DNA from: Lepidonotus clava
Taxonomy: Eukaryota > Annelida > Polychaeta > Phyllodocida > Polynoidae
Assembly (NCBI GenBank): GCA_936440205.1
Contig: OW387148.1
Coordinates: forward strand, 44,737,003 to 44,801,002
Reading direction: 5' to 3'
DNA length: 64,000 bases
A model generated the notes under the pieces. That model was not told the origin of the DNA. It was given only the letters and a program-made list of their open reading frames with translations, and did not search any database. This document shows positions 47,611 to 58,862 of this stretch, in pieces. Within the stretch, counting starts at the first letter, position 1, and each line of letters begins with the position of its first letter. A program made the position numbers and the translations under genes.

Positions 47611-48219
47611 TCTACACAGAGATGCCACTTCCAACTGATGAAAACATAGGAAAATGAGGAAATACTATTCCTATTGAATTTTCTAAAAATAACTAGGAGA
47701 GAACTATTGTTCAGGGAAAGGGAACTGAGATAGGATTTGTATTTGAATAGCTTGAAACTGACACAAAATACTCTAAAATGGATATTAAAGTAATGTAGGG
47801 AAAATCAGTTGTGCAATCCATAATCACCAAAATGTAGGAAATACTACAAAAGTAGGTAAAATGGCATCTCTGTCTACAGACACAGTATGGTAGGTTATCT
47901 TCTTCAGCGTATGTTGACACCTGTAATCTGGGAATGCAGTTGGACCATGGTCAGTTGAGCATGCATATTAATAACGTTCACATTTGTGTTTGAGGATGAC
48001 AATCAGCCCGATTGTTTTGGGTTAATAAAGCATGCAGGCATGCAGAATATTATCATGCAGAAAATGACATGCCAGGGTGGAAATTGACGCCTGTAATTAT
48101 TATTCCTATTATTTCCCTATTTTAATATGTTTTTGCACTGATCCTAAACTTATTGATTCATTGGTAAGGTATGATGCTTAGACTGTGAAATATGACTACT
48201 ATTATACAGTTTATGGATC

Positions 48220-49460
48220 AGATTGAAGCCCCATCGAGCTCTATCTTGGAGTTTACATTCTTGCCGCTCTGATTTTTTCGGAGAGTCAGGGACCAGAAAT
48301 TCTGGTAATATATGGGCCCTAGGTATGCGATATTACTATCAGGGAGTAAGTACTGTTAGTAATTTTGCTCCTTTTTGCGTTGGACACTTTTTTTTCACTG
48401 GAAATCACGTCCCAAAATTTCTTTTTTTTTGAGCACCCAGCACATTTTTCTCAGCACATACCCTATGTTCTGTCATATGAATGACCAATGGCCTTCCTTG
48501 ATATCTTGTCTTCAATATATGATATGTTTTGATTGGTATTTTCCTCGGAATATTAAGGATTCAAGATCTTGCCTAGCCTCAGTGTGCTGAATGGCTCCAA
48601 CCTGTCCACCATGACAGTCTGCTGGTACCCTGTTTCACATTGAGTTTTAGTGTAATTTCGAGCAGGCTGAATAGAAGTGTGTGGAGTTAAGCATAAATTC
48701 TCTCAGACCCTATATAGTGTTGGAGTTAACCATAAAATCTCTCAGACCCAATATAGGGTCTGGGCCTCTTGTAGGTACTACCACAACACGGGAAAAGATT
48801 CTGACCACTTTTCGCGCAGTATTTTGTGACCTACCCATGCAAAACCTGTGTAATCTATACCTTCTTATATCCTTTATATTGCCTCTTCTCCTGCTCTGAA
48901 TATTTTACTGGCTGATAATAATTAAAAGCTGAGTTCTCCGACATTGATGTCCTTCGGGCAGGTGAGTGTCAAGCCCCAACTCAAGTATTACCTGCCCCGG
49001 GAAGGCGGGCAATGCTTAATGTTGAGCCCTGATGATGCAGAAATAAGACTGTTTGAAGGGATGGGGCACAATATTTAAAGAATAAACAAACAACTGTCAA
49101 GAAAGCTGAAATTCGATATTCTAATGGAAGCCCCTTCTATCTTTGGAGTGAACATTATTGCTGCTCTGTTTTTATTTCTGAGAGTCAGGGACAATAAAAT
49201 AATTAAATCAGGGGTCGAAATAGCACGGGGCTGGGGGCCCGAGGCCCCTAAATAATGGGTAAGGCCCCTAGATTCCAAGTCCAGGGGGCCCGACTGGCCC
49301 ACAAGAAATAGACTCGTTACACTAGGTGCAACGGGTTAGAGCCTCTCGAACTACCCTAGAGGGCCAGGACACCCAGACAGGATTTCGAGCAGGCTGAATA
49401 GTGGTGTGTGGAGTTAACCATAAATTCTCTCAGACCCTATATAGGGTATGAGCCTCTCGG
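48220..49460. repeat. Imperfect repeats near the far end of element B
   Basis: The segment around 48,225-48,300 recurs at 49,120-49,195 (shared GAGAGTCAGGGAC). The segment 48,655-48,775 recurs at 49,382-49,455 (shared ATTTCGAGCAGGCTGAATAG and CTCTCAGACCCTATATAG). No gene is visible. Subterminal repeats bound by the transposase are known in CACTA elements; that role here is inference. Confidence 0.55.
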
Positions 49461-50359
49461 ACTGCTGGCTGTCATGTAACCACCATGTAACACCCTCGGC
49501 GATAATACCTCCGCTTCTCTGCTGTAATCACCTCTGTAACTATAGCCGGATAACTGACAGCTTTTGGTCAAAGCCTCTCGCCGGGCACAAGTGTCAAATG
49601 CTAAGCACAGATCGATGATTCCAACTGATATCAGACGCGATGGCAGAGTTTGCTGACAAAGCTTGGGCGATGATAGGGGAAAATGCGTTATACTGCGACT
49701 ACTCCAGCCAAACTATTAAACGTGTTTATCCCATCCACTTTTTTGTTTCTACCCACAGTAAAAAGCTAACCGCTGATTACATGCATGTGAATCTAGCCCG
49801 AGAAACCCTTCCTCTGTACGTATCCCGGGTGAATCGGCAACCCTTCTCGAAAAGACGCCATCTTGGATTTTACCGGCGAACGAAAAAAAAACACATTACG
49901 TTCGCCGATAACAAATAATTACGATGAAAGAACTCGCCAAACCTGGTATATACACATCCCTAACGCTAAATACAATCGTAATAACCTATTTTGGACCGAA
50001 ATACCAAGGATATACAGCTAATTCGAGTCCAAAAAACCCCCTTAAAACAGAAAAGATTGCTTACCGGGCCGCCATCTTGTGTTTTCTGAGTTGCCCGGAT
50101 GTGACGCTGCAAGCAGAGACACCTATGGATGGGACGAAGCATTAACTTCACGCGCGCTACGTAGACGGTGGTGCAGCATGGGGACTGTAGGGTAATTCGC
50201 CTACGCTCATCATTCTCTCTTTGGTCGTTAGGGAAGACATGCCGCCTAGGGCAAGGTGAAATTGTAAAATTAACACTGGACATACTGCTGCGGCATGGTA
50301 AGACGTTAACTACTTGGACTGTAGCATCGCATTGTGTCCTTCATGGCCCTTATCAGGAG
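49461..50359. other. Gene-free subterminal region of element B, transposase-side end
   Basis: Open frames of 70-105 codons occur on both strands, but none has a recognisable domain or a partner in A, because that part of A is outside the window. Short GC-rich patches only. Confidence 0.4.
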
Positions 50360-50421
50360 CGCAGAATAATGGACCAATTATATCTAATTATACAATCAGA
50401 TAAGTTTTATTTCGTCCTGTG
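50360..50421 (-). repeat. Right terminal inverted repeat of element B
   Basis: Read on the minus strand it starts CACAGGACGAAATAAAAC, then TTATCTGATTGTAT, and ends at TTCTGCG. It has the same 62-bp length as the left end. It is followed by AGA, the copy of the target triplet. Confidence 0.92.
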
Positions 50422-52088
50422 AGAGGACATGGCCGATTATATAAATAGATATTTCGCTGAAATTGGGGCTAAGTTAGCATCCTCTATTACAGTCCAGTCA
50501 CAACCACAAATCAGCTCTGCTGGTAATGGTGCTGATACAAATGATCTGTTAGTTGAAGAAATAACTGAGACCCAACTTATCAATGCCTTGAAATCGATTG
50601 ATATAAATAAATCATCTGCAATAGATAATATCAAATCAGTTGTAATTGTGGATGCTTTTATGTGTGACATAGACAAAATTAAGAGAATATATAATTTATC
50701 TATTATAAATTTATCTATTATAAATTCTACGTTTCCAGACAAATGGAAACTTAGCACAGTGGTCCCTTTACCTAAAGTTGTGCATCCGAAAGGGCCTGCC
50801 GACCTGCGTCCTATTTCACTCTTACCCCTCCCTGGAAAGTTCTAGAACACATAATATGTAAACGTCTTAAAGCTTTTCTTGATAAAAATGATAAACTTTC
50901 TAACTCACAACATGGTTTTAGGAAAGGTAAATCAACAATCAGTGCAATTGCTTCATTATTACATAATATTTATTTAAACCTAAATGAATTATTAAAGGAT
51001 ACTTACTTGGTCTTTCTAGATCTTAAGAAAGCTTTCGACACTGTTTCGCACACTATTCTTTTGGATAAATTATCAAAAATAGGTTTGAATCAAGAAACAG
51101 TAAATTGGTTTAGTAGCTATTTAAGTGATAGATTCCAACGTGTAAAGGTTGATGATTCTATATCTGAATATCGTCCTATTTCTTTTGGGGTACCACAAGG
51201 TAGCATCCTTGGTCCAACTCTTTTTACAATATATATTAATGATGTGGCTGAGATTCCTGGGTGCAACTCTTTACTTTACGCTTATGATACTGTGCTATTC
51301 CATACTGATGTGAATGTACTGCAGGGAATGCTCAATCAGGTGGCTCTGTGGTGTGATCAAAATAGCCTTACTCTGAATATTAAAAAATCTCAATGGATGC
51401 GGACTGGTATTATTGATAAAAGTGACTTGGATACTGTATCATTCAGTGTCAGGGGCACTCCACTGAAAAATACTTCACTCTATCCATATCTTGGTTTGAA
51501 ACTTGATCACAAATTATCTTTCCAAACCCATCGTCAAGACCTCATAAACAGGGTGCAGCTGAAAATAAATTACTTTAGGACTATTCGGAAACATTTAACA
51601 ACATTTGCATCATTAACTGTCTACAAATCGACTATTCTGCCTATCCTAGAATATGCAGACTTTATTTACGACCAAGGTCAGAAATTCACACACAAACAGC
51701 TGCAAACTCTCCAAAATGAGGAGCTACGAATTGTGTATAACCAACATAGATTGCCAATTCATGAGAGGAAATCCACTGAATGGTTACACTCAAAAGCTAA
51801 TATTTTTAGGCTTGTACATCGTAGATATTTACACTTGTTATCGTTTGCCTTTATGCTATCAAAAATAGTAGTCTGTTGGATAGAAGAGAGATATACACTA
51901 GACGTCGAACGGGACCTCTATTTAATATCCCTAAGTCACATCACTATAAAATCATTAAAGATCCATATTATAAGGCTTGTGACCTTTGGAATAAACTTCC
52001 TGCATATCTTGCACGAGTTGACCAAGTAGAAATCTTCAAAAAATTAACCAAATTATCAATACAAGATCCATTTAAACGGATAGTTTGA
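50422..52088 (+). pseudogene. LINE ORF2, reverse transcriptase part (3' of the element B insertion)
   Basis: Continues the LINE frame after the AGA duplication (MADYINRYF, the usual linker just before the RT). RT motifs: DLRPISLLP, QHGFRKGKST, VFLDLKKAFDTVSH, GVPQGSILGP, and YAYDT where YADDT is expected, so the catalytic Asp pair is damaged. Single-base frameshifts are apparent near 50,835 and near 51,865. The terminal segment with DLWNKLPAYL is typical of LINE C-termini and lies in the shifted frame, ending at 52,088. The copy is therefore inactive independently of the insertion. Confidence 0.88.
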
Positions 52089-52326
52089 TTTGATAGTTGA
52101 AGTGACTGATATGTGAGTACTCTGTCAAATTTCCATCACATTTCATTTCATCATTCATATATCACTAATTGGGTATCATGTTTAAGTGTCTTTGTAACAT
52201 CGATTTTTGCCCACTAAAACGTTGTAAGGTTAGTCACAAAGTGGGAGCTGGCGGAAGATCGGCTATGCCGAGCCTATTAAGACCCAATCAAAAACAATCA
52301 AAAAAAAAAAAAGAAAAAGAAAAAAG
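52089..52326 (+). mobile_element. LINE 3' untranslated region and A-rich tail
   Basis: The sequence after the ORF2 stop runs about 210 bp to an A-rich run at 52,300-52,326. This is the likely 3' end of the LINE; no target duplication could be assigned because the 5' end lies outside the window. Confidence 0.55.
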
Positions 52327-52923
52327 TTATGAGAATTGGAGATGTCACATTGAGATTTCCTTGATTTCCGGATGTCTTTATTTGGCTGTGGCTATGATAT
52401 AGTACTTCAATACGGAGAAAATAATTAAGGTATAGGATGCAAGACTGACTCAAATAGTTTATAGAAATCATGTACTTTTTATTATTTCATTAGTTTAACC
52501 AATTTAAGAGGTTTGATGAAAATAACCCAAAATGCACTTGGTCCCCTACGGGTCATCATTTAACAGGTATTGTAGCACAAGGCCAACCTAAAAAAAAAAT
52601 TGTTTCCTGTCCAGCGGGTGATCAGATAAATACCCAGTCGGGAGGTCGGACAATCTGTTTTTTTTCCAAATTGTTTTTTGTTGGTAAGGCTTTAACTGAA
52701 AACTTTGATAAAAAAAAATATTTTTTCAAAAAATGATAAAAAAAGTTTCCAGTCGGCCCTAAAATAGTCACTCGGGCGGTAAACAGGAAACAAACTTTAT
52801 TTTAAGGCTGGCCCAGGCCAAGTGCACTCAAGAACTGCAGCCTTAAGCTTACTATAGACCAGTACTAGTATAGGAACCTCATAAACATGTTTCAGTCCAC
52901 TGATTCCTTGAGTTGAGAGTTAA
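52327..52923. mobile_element. Repeat-bearing DNA with an inverted-repeat MITE (52,581-52,813)
   Basis: A 233-bp unit has ends GGCCAACCTAAAA and GGCCAGCCTTAAAA, each followed within about 12 bases by TTGTTTCCTGT. Non-coding. The target duplication is unclear. The rest of the stretch shows nothing recognisable. Confidence 0.5.
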
Positions 52924-53448
52924 AGGTAAATATGGGAATTCACTGCAGCACCACCTGGTGTTAATAGTTTTATATTTCTCAAACTTTTTAAAATGTTACC
53001 AAAATGTGATCTACTCATCATAAACTCAAAATATTTAGAATAATTTGCCCAAAAGATATATTGTTGTTAATTTCTTAAACGAGTATAGGCTATTTTTGTG
53101 AGTTTTGGGGGTCAATTTTTGGTATTTTCAGGAATAAGTTTTGATTTTTGATGGTGACCCCATGTTTTTTTAATCTTAAAATGTGTATCCTGTTCCTGTC
53201 TAAAAGATTGGAGCTTTTGATGTCAAAATTATGGATATTTATTATTTGATGGGGAAAAAATTGATTTTTCCCATTGGAGCCAATGATAAACTGTCATTTT
53301 TTCAAATGCTAATATCTCTTAAATGGATATGGTGACATATGGTTTTTAAAGTTTTATTACAGTTCCTATGCATTCATCTAACAGCTGTGTGAGTTTCATA
53401 ATTTTATTATGGTTATCAAGAAACCACGTTGAATACCCATATTTACCT
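52924..53448. mobile_element. piggyBac-type MITE with TTAA target duplication
   Basis: 525 bp with ends AGGTAAATATGGGNATTCA on both sides, flanked by TTAA at 52,920-52,923 and 53,449-53,452. TTAA duplication is diagnostic of the piggyBac superfamily. No coding capacity. Confidence 0.8.
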
Positions 53449-53452
53449 TTAA

Positions 53453-55590
53453 TACCGTTCTGTTCACATTGTTATTACATTGTTACTACCTCATGTAAAT
53501 GTAATCTCATGTAAGATCATCTTGTGCCTTACTAGAGTTGACCTATGTTTATTTAAATATAATATATTGTGAATACTACTCAACATCGATGTAGAACACC
53601 GGGTATATTGGCTAACAAATGCAATTTTTTTAGTTTCCTTGGTTTCTTGCGATGCCCTAACCATCCTGCTATACGGAAGCCCTATAGCTAACCTGTTTCC
53701 TAGTTTGCCGAAGAAGTACGTACCTGTTATATTTCCTTGAGATAAATATACATTAGTTCATATCATTTGACTACCTTAGATAACTCAATAACATTAACTG
53801 TAACTGATGTATATTCAGCTAGTGTCTCATACTATGTTGTTACTTGGCGGATTTGTTTAGGCTTTGTAAGCCCACAGTTTAGTGTCATACCTACCTAACC
53901 TATTATATCCCAGAATGATCTCACTACTATGTACAGAAAACTTCGATTTGTTAAATTATCCTGTAAGTGTCCATCCGTACGTCTTGTTTCTTTTTAAGTA
54001 TTCTTGAATTGCGCGAATGTTAATTCATCCATCTAGATCATGTTCAAATGTTTAACTATAATTAAAAGTAACTTTTTTTACCCGCACCCTATGAAGAAGC
54101 GTCCGTTGTATGTAACAGTATTCCCTCAAATTAATGATAAGGATAGGACTACTCTGAACCCTAATCGTCATGTCAAGAGAGGAGGTTGATTGTTAACTTA
54201 TTTTAAACAGGATCGGGACGTTACGCTTTTTACAGGAGAACTCTCCATTTGTAATCAAAAAGTTGTTAAATCAAGAAGACCCTAAAAAAAATTGGAAAAT
54301 TATAAAAAAAAACTGGTCGAACCCGCCCTCTCCTCAACTACTACTTTTAAACATGATAGTCCTAATGGTAATGAGACTGATCCGGCTGAAATTCCGAATA
54401 TTATAAATTTATTATATATACTTCTTGCAAACATTCTAAATAACCTTCTTTCCCGATCTTAGCATCTGAATAAACAGGAGACACTGGGCATCACACTTCA
54501 TTTGAATAATTGTCTCAGTTAAATATGACCATTAGTTAACAAGTTCCATGCACTTTTTAAGTAACATGACAGAAAGCATTTTCGCGATTCTGCAGCAATC
54601 CCTCGCTCCCCTGTTCCCTTGTGCATTACATTTCATAATAAATCAGGTCCATTCCTAACGGCGGCAAAGTTTCAAAGCGTCCATCATGGCCGGCCTTAAT
54701 CCATTAACACCCATAAGTACCCGGAAGCACCCCATCTAATCTGTACCCCCCTGTGACATCTGACAAGGGCAGGGGCACAGTCTTGGTAATCACATAACTC
54801 ACACCAAACCGACTCAAGAGCGACACAGCTCTCATGCTGGGTGTCATCTGAAGGACTCCCGGCCATTATCAGGGGTTAGTCATCGAGTTAACACGGGCCA
54901 GAGTTGCCCCAGAGAACTTGCTGGGTCGGGCACTTCCATACCCAACCTACGTTCGCCTGCAAAGCACATGTAGCTAAATCTTTGACAGGCCTATTTCACC
55001 CTATCATCCCTCGCCCCTCCCACCGGGAAAACCATTTACCCTTACCATCCATAGATGGAGTATTAAAAGTGTTTGAAATTAACTTCTTTTGAAGTCAGCC
55101 GTGAGGGATGAGAGTCATTAAAAATTCATTAAACATTTTCTGTATGGATAAAAGGTACCTCCCGGCCTATATAGCTACCCTAAATAATTCACCTTAAACT
55201 GGGTCTAAGCTGGTTATATATATAGCCGACCTTAAGGTTTGAGACTAATTTCAGCCAGTGCATGACTTAAATCGGCCTGAACTCCATATAAACCACCTTC
55301 AAATAAAACCTATAAATATCGGGCAGTAATTGCATTTACAGGCTTTCTCACTTCTCATCCACAAGTTAAGGAACCCCATGCCAACAATTCATTTTGAAGT
55401 CTGCCTTCCAATTCAATTAGAACAAGCCGACACCCTAACCAACGAAAGCTTACTAGCACGCGTACACCTAAGCTTATACTTTTTGCACGGCTTTTCTTTT
55501 GGCATTAACGTAACGTTTCTGCACGGAGGGCTAAACCTTTAGATCCCAGGTGCACGTGGCCACTGTCTGTCTACTCCTTCCCGTGACTGG
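53453..55590. other. Unassigned sequence left of cassette C
   Basis: AT-rich to mixed. Frames of 60-70 codons (54,904-55,092; 55,330-55,542) show no domain. No CACAG/CTTATCTGATTGTAT terminus like that of A and B was found, so the left boundary of cassette C is unknown. Confidence 0.4.
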
Positions 55591-55598
55591 GAAAAAGT

Positions 55599-55606
55599 AA
55601 TAAAAG
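55599..55606 (+). promoter_or_regulatory. TATA-like box of env, cassette C
   Basis: AATAAAAG about 30 bp before a CATCAGAC initiator-like site and the ATG at 55,636, the same compact layout as env in A and B. Confidence 0.45.
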
Positions 55607-55635
55607 ACTAGAGGGGTCTCTAGCCTGCATCAGAC

Positions 55636-57817
55636 ATGGCTCCAACAGTATCCATACTCCTCCTTCGTGGACTCTTTATCCTGGGCACTGTCTCAGCTAA
55701 GCCATGCCTATGCCACCCCATACACCTAGACTCTTTCTCTTTAAGAAGAGGAGGAAGGTTTCCCCTCATCCTCTTGAAGCACACCTTTCACTCCCTATTA
55801 TACTTATGCTTGGTTCATTTGGTGAGGGATTTTGTTTCAAGAAGAAGAGGACATACATGCACCCCCTGGTGGTTTACATCAATACTAAACCTCTATGCTT
55901 CAAGCAGAAAACCTCACCTTATAAGCCTCATGTGAGGTATAACAGGGAGAATCTTTGCTCTTAAAGAGGAAGAGGGGAAACCTTCCTCTCCCTCTTAAAG
56001 AGAAAGAGTCTAGGTGTATGGGGTGCCTATGCACCAGTACGGTAAACCGTTTTCGTACCAACTATGGTGTAGTATTCGAGAGTAAACCGTCCATCCACAT
56101 AGGTAATCAGTACTTCACTACCGAAGTCGATATCATTTTACCACTTCCTCCTTCTCCGAAACAGGCAGCCGCACTAAATTGTAGACACGGCGCTACCCTG
56201 GCAGCCGGTTCAATGGAACAGTGTCGAAAAATCCAACTTATGTTGAATAACATAACATCTATTGGGAAGACTATAGCAGCGAAGGTCAGCAACGGACTCC
56301 GGCAAGTGCAATCAATTTTGGAATCGACGGCCCAGCCAACACCTCCATCAGCCAAATCCAGGAAGCAGCGTGCTCTGATTCCAGAAATCGGCAAGTTCTC
56401 CGAGACTTTATTTGGAACGGCCACACTCGATGACTTGAAGCAACAGACTCGTGCTGACCAGGTAAATGCCAATGAAATCGGCTTCCTCGATGGCAAAATA
56501 AATGCCGTCCTAAAGTTAGTTGACTCCACTTTGGAAATCCAACTCCAGGCCATCATAGAGAACACTCATTCCATATACAATTTGTCCCGAGGACTCCAGG
56601 CTTACATTAGTAACCGGGAATTGATGGTCAGGTTGATGCAAGATTTGCAAGAATTGCGTCTACTGGATTTTAAACTGGACTACTCCCTTGATGTCTTGCT
56701 ACAGGCTATTCGCGACCTAACGGAGAACAGGCTGAGTACCTCTTTGATATCGGAGACTGATATGAGGAAGATTCGGTACCTTTTCATTTCCAAGTCCAAT
56801 CTTTCAAATATTTATATTCCAAACACTCGCGACATGTATAGAAGTGTAACTGTTTTAGTCCCCCCGGTTTTACAGCAAAATGTTCTGAAAACTATTTTGA
56901 AGATTCCCGTTTTTTTCTTAGACAAAATATTTACGGTTCTAAAAGTGAACACCTTCCCTCTAGCCTTCCATGGGCATTATACTCGCCTCTCGAACACACC
57001 GGCTTATTTATTGGTGTCCGCAACACAAGACACGGTATCCTCCAACCCAGATCTGGATAATTGCCATTCTCTGTTTTGTCATTATGACCTACCAATTCGC
57101 AGGCTTTCTCCCTCGTCGTGCCTCATTTCTATCTATCTACGTGATCATGAGTCTGTCAAACGTTATTGTGATTTCAAAATACTCATTCAGTCTAATTTCA
57201 GAAGGTCGAACATCCAAGTCATTGCAACAGGGACCTATTTGTTCTCTCACATAGACGAGGTCGTTGTGCGCTGCCCCAACCGAACAACAACCCATCCTGG
57301 ATGTGAATCGTGCGTTCGTGCCTTTGAATGTGGTTGTTCTGTGTCCGCCAAAGAATGGGAAATTCCCGTCTCAAGTGTTAACTGTTTGCCTTCTACAGCA
57401 GGCCCCTTAAGAACAGTTTTCCCCGTCAACCTTGCTAGTCTTCAACACCTCAACCTGTCACTTAGCCGACTTGTGAACCCGGATTTTTCGTACGATAAAC
57501 CATTCCCAATTTTACCTCTTAGCCCGCAAATGCGAGTCCGCCAAGAGGATATTTTTAAGCGAGCAAAAGACAATTATCTTTCCCTCCGTACATACATGAA
57601 AGAGATTCGACTGAATAAGGTCGAATACAAGAAACTTCGTGGTGACTTGCATCTTCCCCACGTACCATTCCACCCCCCCAGTGTGCACGGTACTGTTTAC
57701 CTGTTGAACATTGGACTTACTTTTATAATGGTACCAGCACTTTTTGTTTTCATCTCAATTCTGTATTTCAGACAACGTAGGATTCAAAGCGCATGCAGAC
57801 GCTTGACTTTAAATTGA
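55636..57817 (+). pseudogene. env: F-type envelope fusion glycoprotein, cassette C, interrupted by a hairpin element
   Basis: Homologue of the A/B env. It begins with a signal-peptide-like MAPTVSILLLRGLFILG. A furin-type SRKQR is followed by a fusion-peptide-like segment with LFGTAT. The Cys-rich region GCESCVRAFECGC and the motif VNLASLQHLN match A/B, as does the C-terminal transmembrane helix with a basic tail. The Cys spacing around CHSLFC, SSC and CDF also matches. A 312-bp hairpin element (55,714-56,025) sits within the 5' part. Viral-type fossil; old relative to A and B. Confidence 0.78.
55714..56025. mobile_element. Hairpin transposon inside env of cassette C
   Basis: 312 bp. Both ends start CACCCCATACACCTAGACTC and stay complementary for about 65 bp. 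Flanked by CCTATGC on both sides (55,707-55,713 and 56,026-56,032), a 7-bp, possibly 8-bp, duplication, so perhaps hAT-like. Confidence 0.75.
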
Positions 57818-58328
57818 GTTGGTTATATATACATTAGCTATTAACTCTTCCTTTTATTGCAGCTCAAAAGTTATCAGTTCTCATTCATTTTCGATTTTTG
57901 TTGTTTAGAATACTCGCCCTCATAATTTCGTCACACAGCAGCAATTGATTTCCCATTATCAAAATTCTTTAAGGACCAGTTCCGAATTCATTGTCGCCCT
58001 CATGAATTCCCATTTAGTCACAGCCACATAAGACTACACGCGTTCATGATATCAAAATGTTTTATTGTTATGCATGCGGAAAAGGTTTTAGGATGTCCAC
58101 GTGTCAACGTTTCGCTTATTTTCCCATAATTGTATTTACTGAACATACACTAATGTACATATGTAACTCGAAAGCTTCGTGAACATTTCACAATTAACAT
58201 TTTCCCATATATACTTCAAACATATCGTACACTTATATATAACTGTTCATCACACCCAAGAGTCTACGTCAGGCATGCAGCCCAGTTTTTCGTCTGGGAG
58301 TAGTTCTTGGGCCATGTTGTTCCTGTTG

Positions 58329-58862
58329 TTACAAGCAAACGCTCGCTCTACAAAGTCTGTGCCTGAAAAATTTGTTCAGGCGCACGCGCTCCGTACGAGG
58401 AATCTTGACATCTTGCGGGAGTTCAAACATCAAGGGTTCGTCACTGCCATTCAGATGGACCGTGAGTGGGCCCGACCAGGCGACGGTCAGGGCCTTGGAC
58501 AGGATGCTCGGTCTTTGGATGATCATTCGTGGGCAGGCAGCACTTCCTACGGCTTCCATTTCGGCGGGAATGGGAGCCAGTGGAAATAGGACCGTTTCCC
58601 ATCGGCAGTAGATCCTCAGACAGCACTGCACTGTAGCCCTCCGACGTTCACCCTGCGCCAACGAGCGACAGCCTGCTGCCAATTTCGAGAAGATACCAAT
58701 AAATTTCCACCCCAGGTATATCACTAACAACAGAAGCAGCCACTGATGGTCGGATTGGTCCGCGGGTGGGAGGTGACTAGGTCTCACCACTGGCCTTTCC
58801 TCCCGAACAAGACGCAGATGCAGACTTGCGTTTAACAGTCGCTCGATGTCCATGGCCATCAA
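58329..58862 (-). CDS. mp1, single-pass membrane protein, cassette C, single exon
   Basis: 177 residues in one open frame, without the intron present in A/B. The N-terminus MDIERLLNAS keeps the N-glycosylation sequon of the A/B protein. A transmembrane helix (WLLLLLVIYLGWKFIGIF) is followed by a basic segment (GERRRATV). The C-terminal domain has CPRM, AWSGPL and KIPRTERVRLN, matching A/B. It probably has its N-terminus outside and its main domain inside. The preferred start is the third Met; the first Met is two codons upstream. It converges with env, as in A and B. Looks whole. Unknown family. Confidence 0.75.
   Translation of the reverse strand: MMAMDIERLLNASLHLRLVREERPVVRPSHLPPADQSDHQWLLLLLVIYLGWKFIGIFSKLAAGCRSLAQGERRRATVQCCLRIYCRWETVLFPLAPIPAEMEAVGSAACPRMIIQRPSILSKALTVAWSGPLTVHLNGSDEPLMFELPQDVKIPRTERVRLNKFFRHRLCRASVCL

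Larger units (their letters stand above)
41125..48219. other. Gene-poor outer part of element B
   Basis: Mirror of the outer part of A plus private insertions. MITEs, the CACGTCCATGACA element, the G-rich array and short tandem repeats explain most of it. No coding region supported. Confidence 0.5.
24491..50421 (+). mobile_element. Giant CACTA-type element carrying an envelope gene, copy B (complete termini, 25.9 kb)
   Basis: Both ends are visible. The 62-bp terminal inverted repeats (24,491-24,552 and 50,360-50,421) start CACAGGACGAAAT and agree at about 51 of 62 positions by eye. The element is flanked by a 3-bp duplication AGA (24,488-24,490 and 50,422-50,424). CACAG termini with a 3-bp duplication are the hallmark of CACTA/EnSpm transposons, and the encoded transposase is of the matching Tnp2 family. 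The cargo is env, mp1, ccp and mp2. As a fossil it has roughly three to five breaks overall, while env, mp1 and mp2 still look whole. It is inserted into ORF2 of a LINE. Confidence 0.9.

Noticed and set aside
1-48316. Assembly artefact (false inverted duplication)
   Set aside because: The arms differ by substitutions, private insertions with target duplications and different repeat lengths, and both end at proper transposon termini.
49640-49918. 92-codon frame near the right end of B
   Set aside because: No recognisable domain; the counterpart in A is outside the window, so there is no support.
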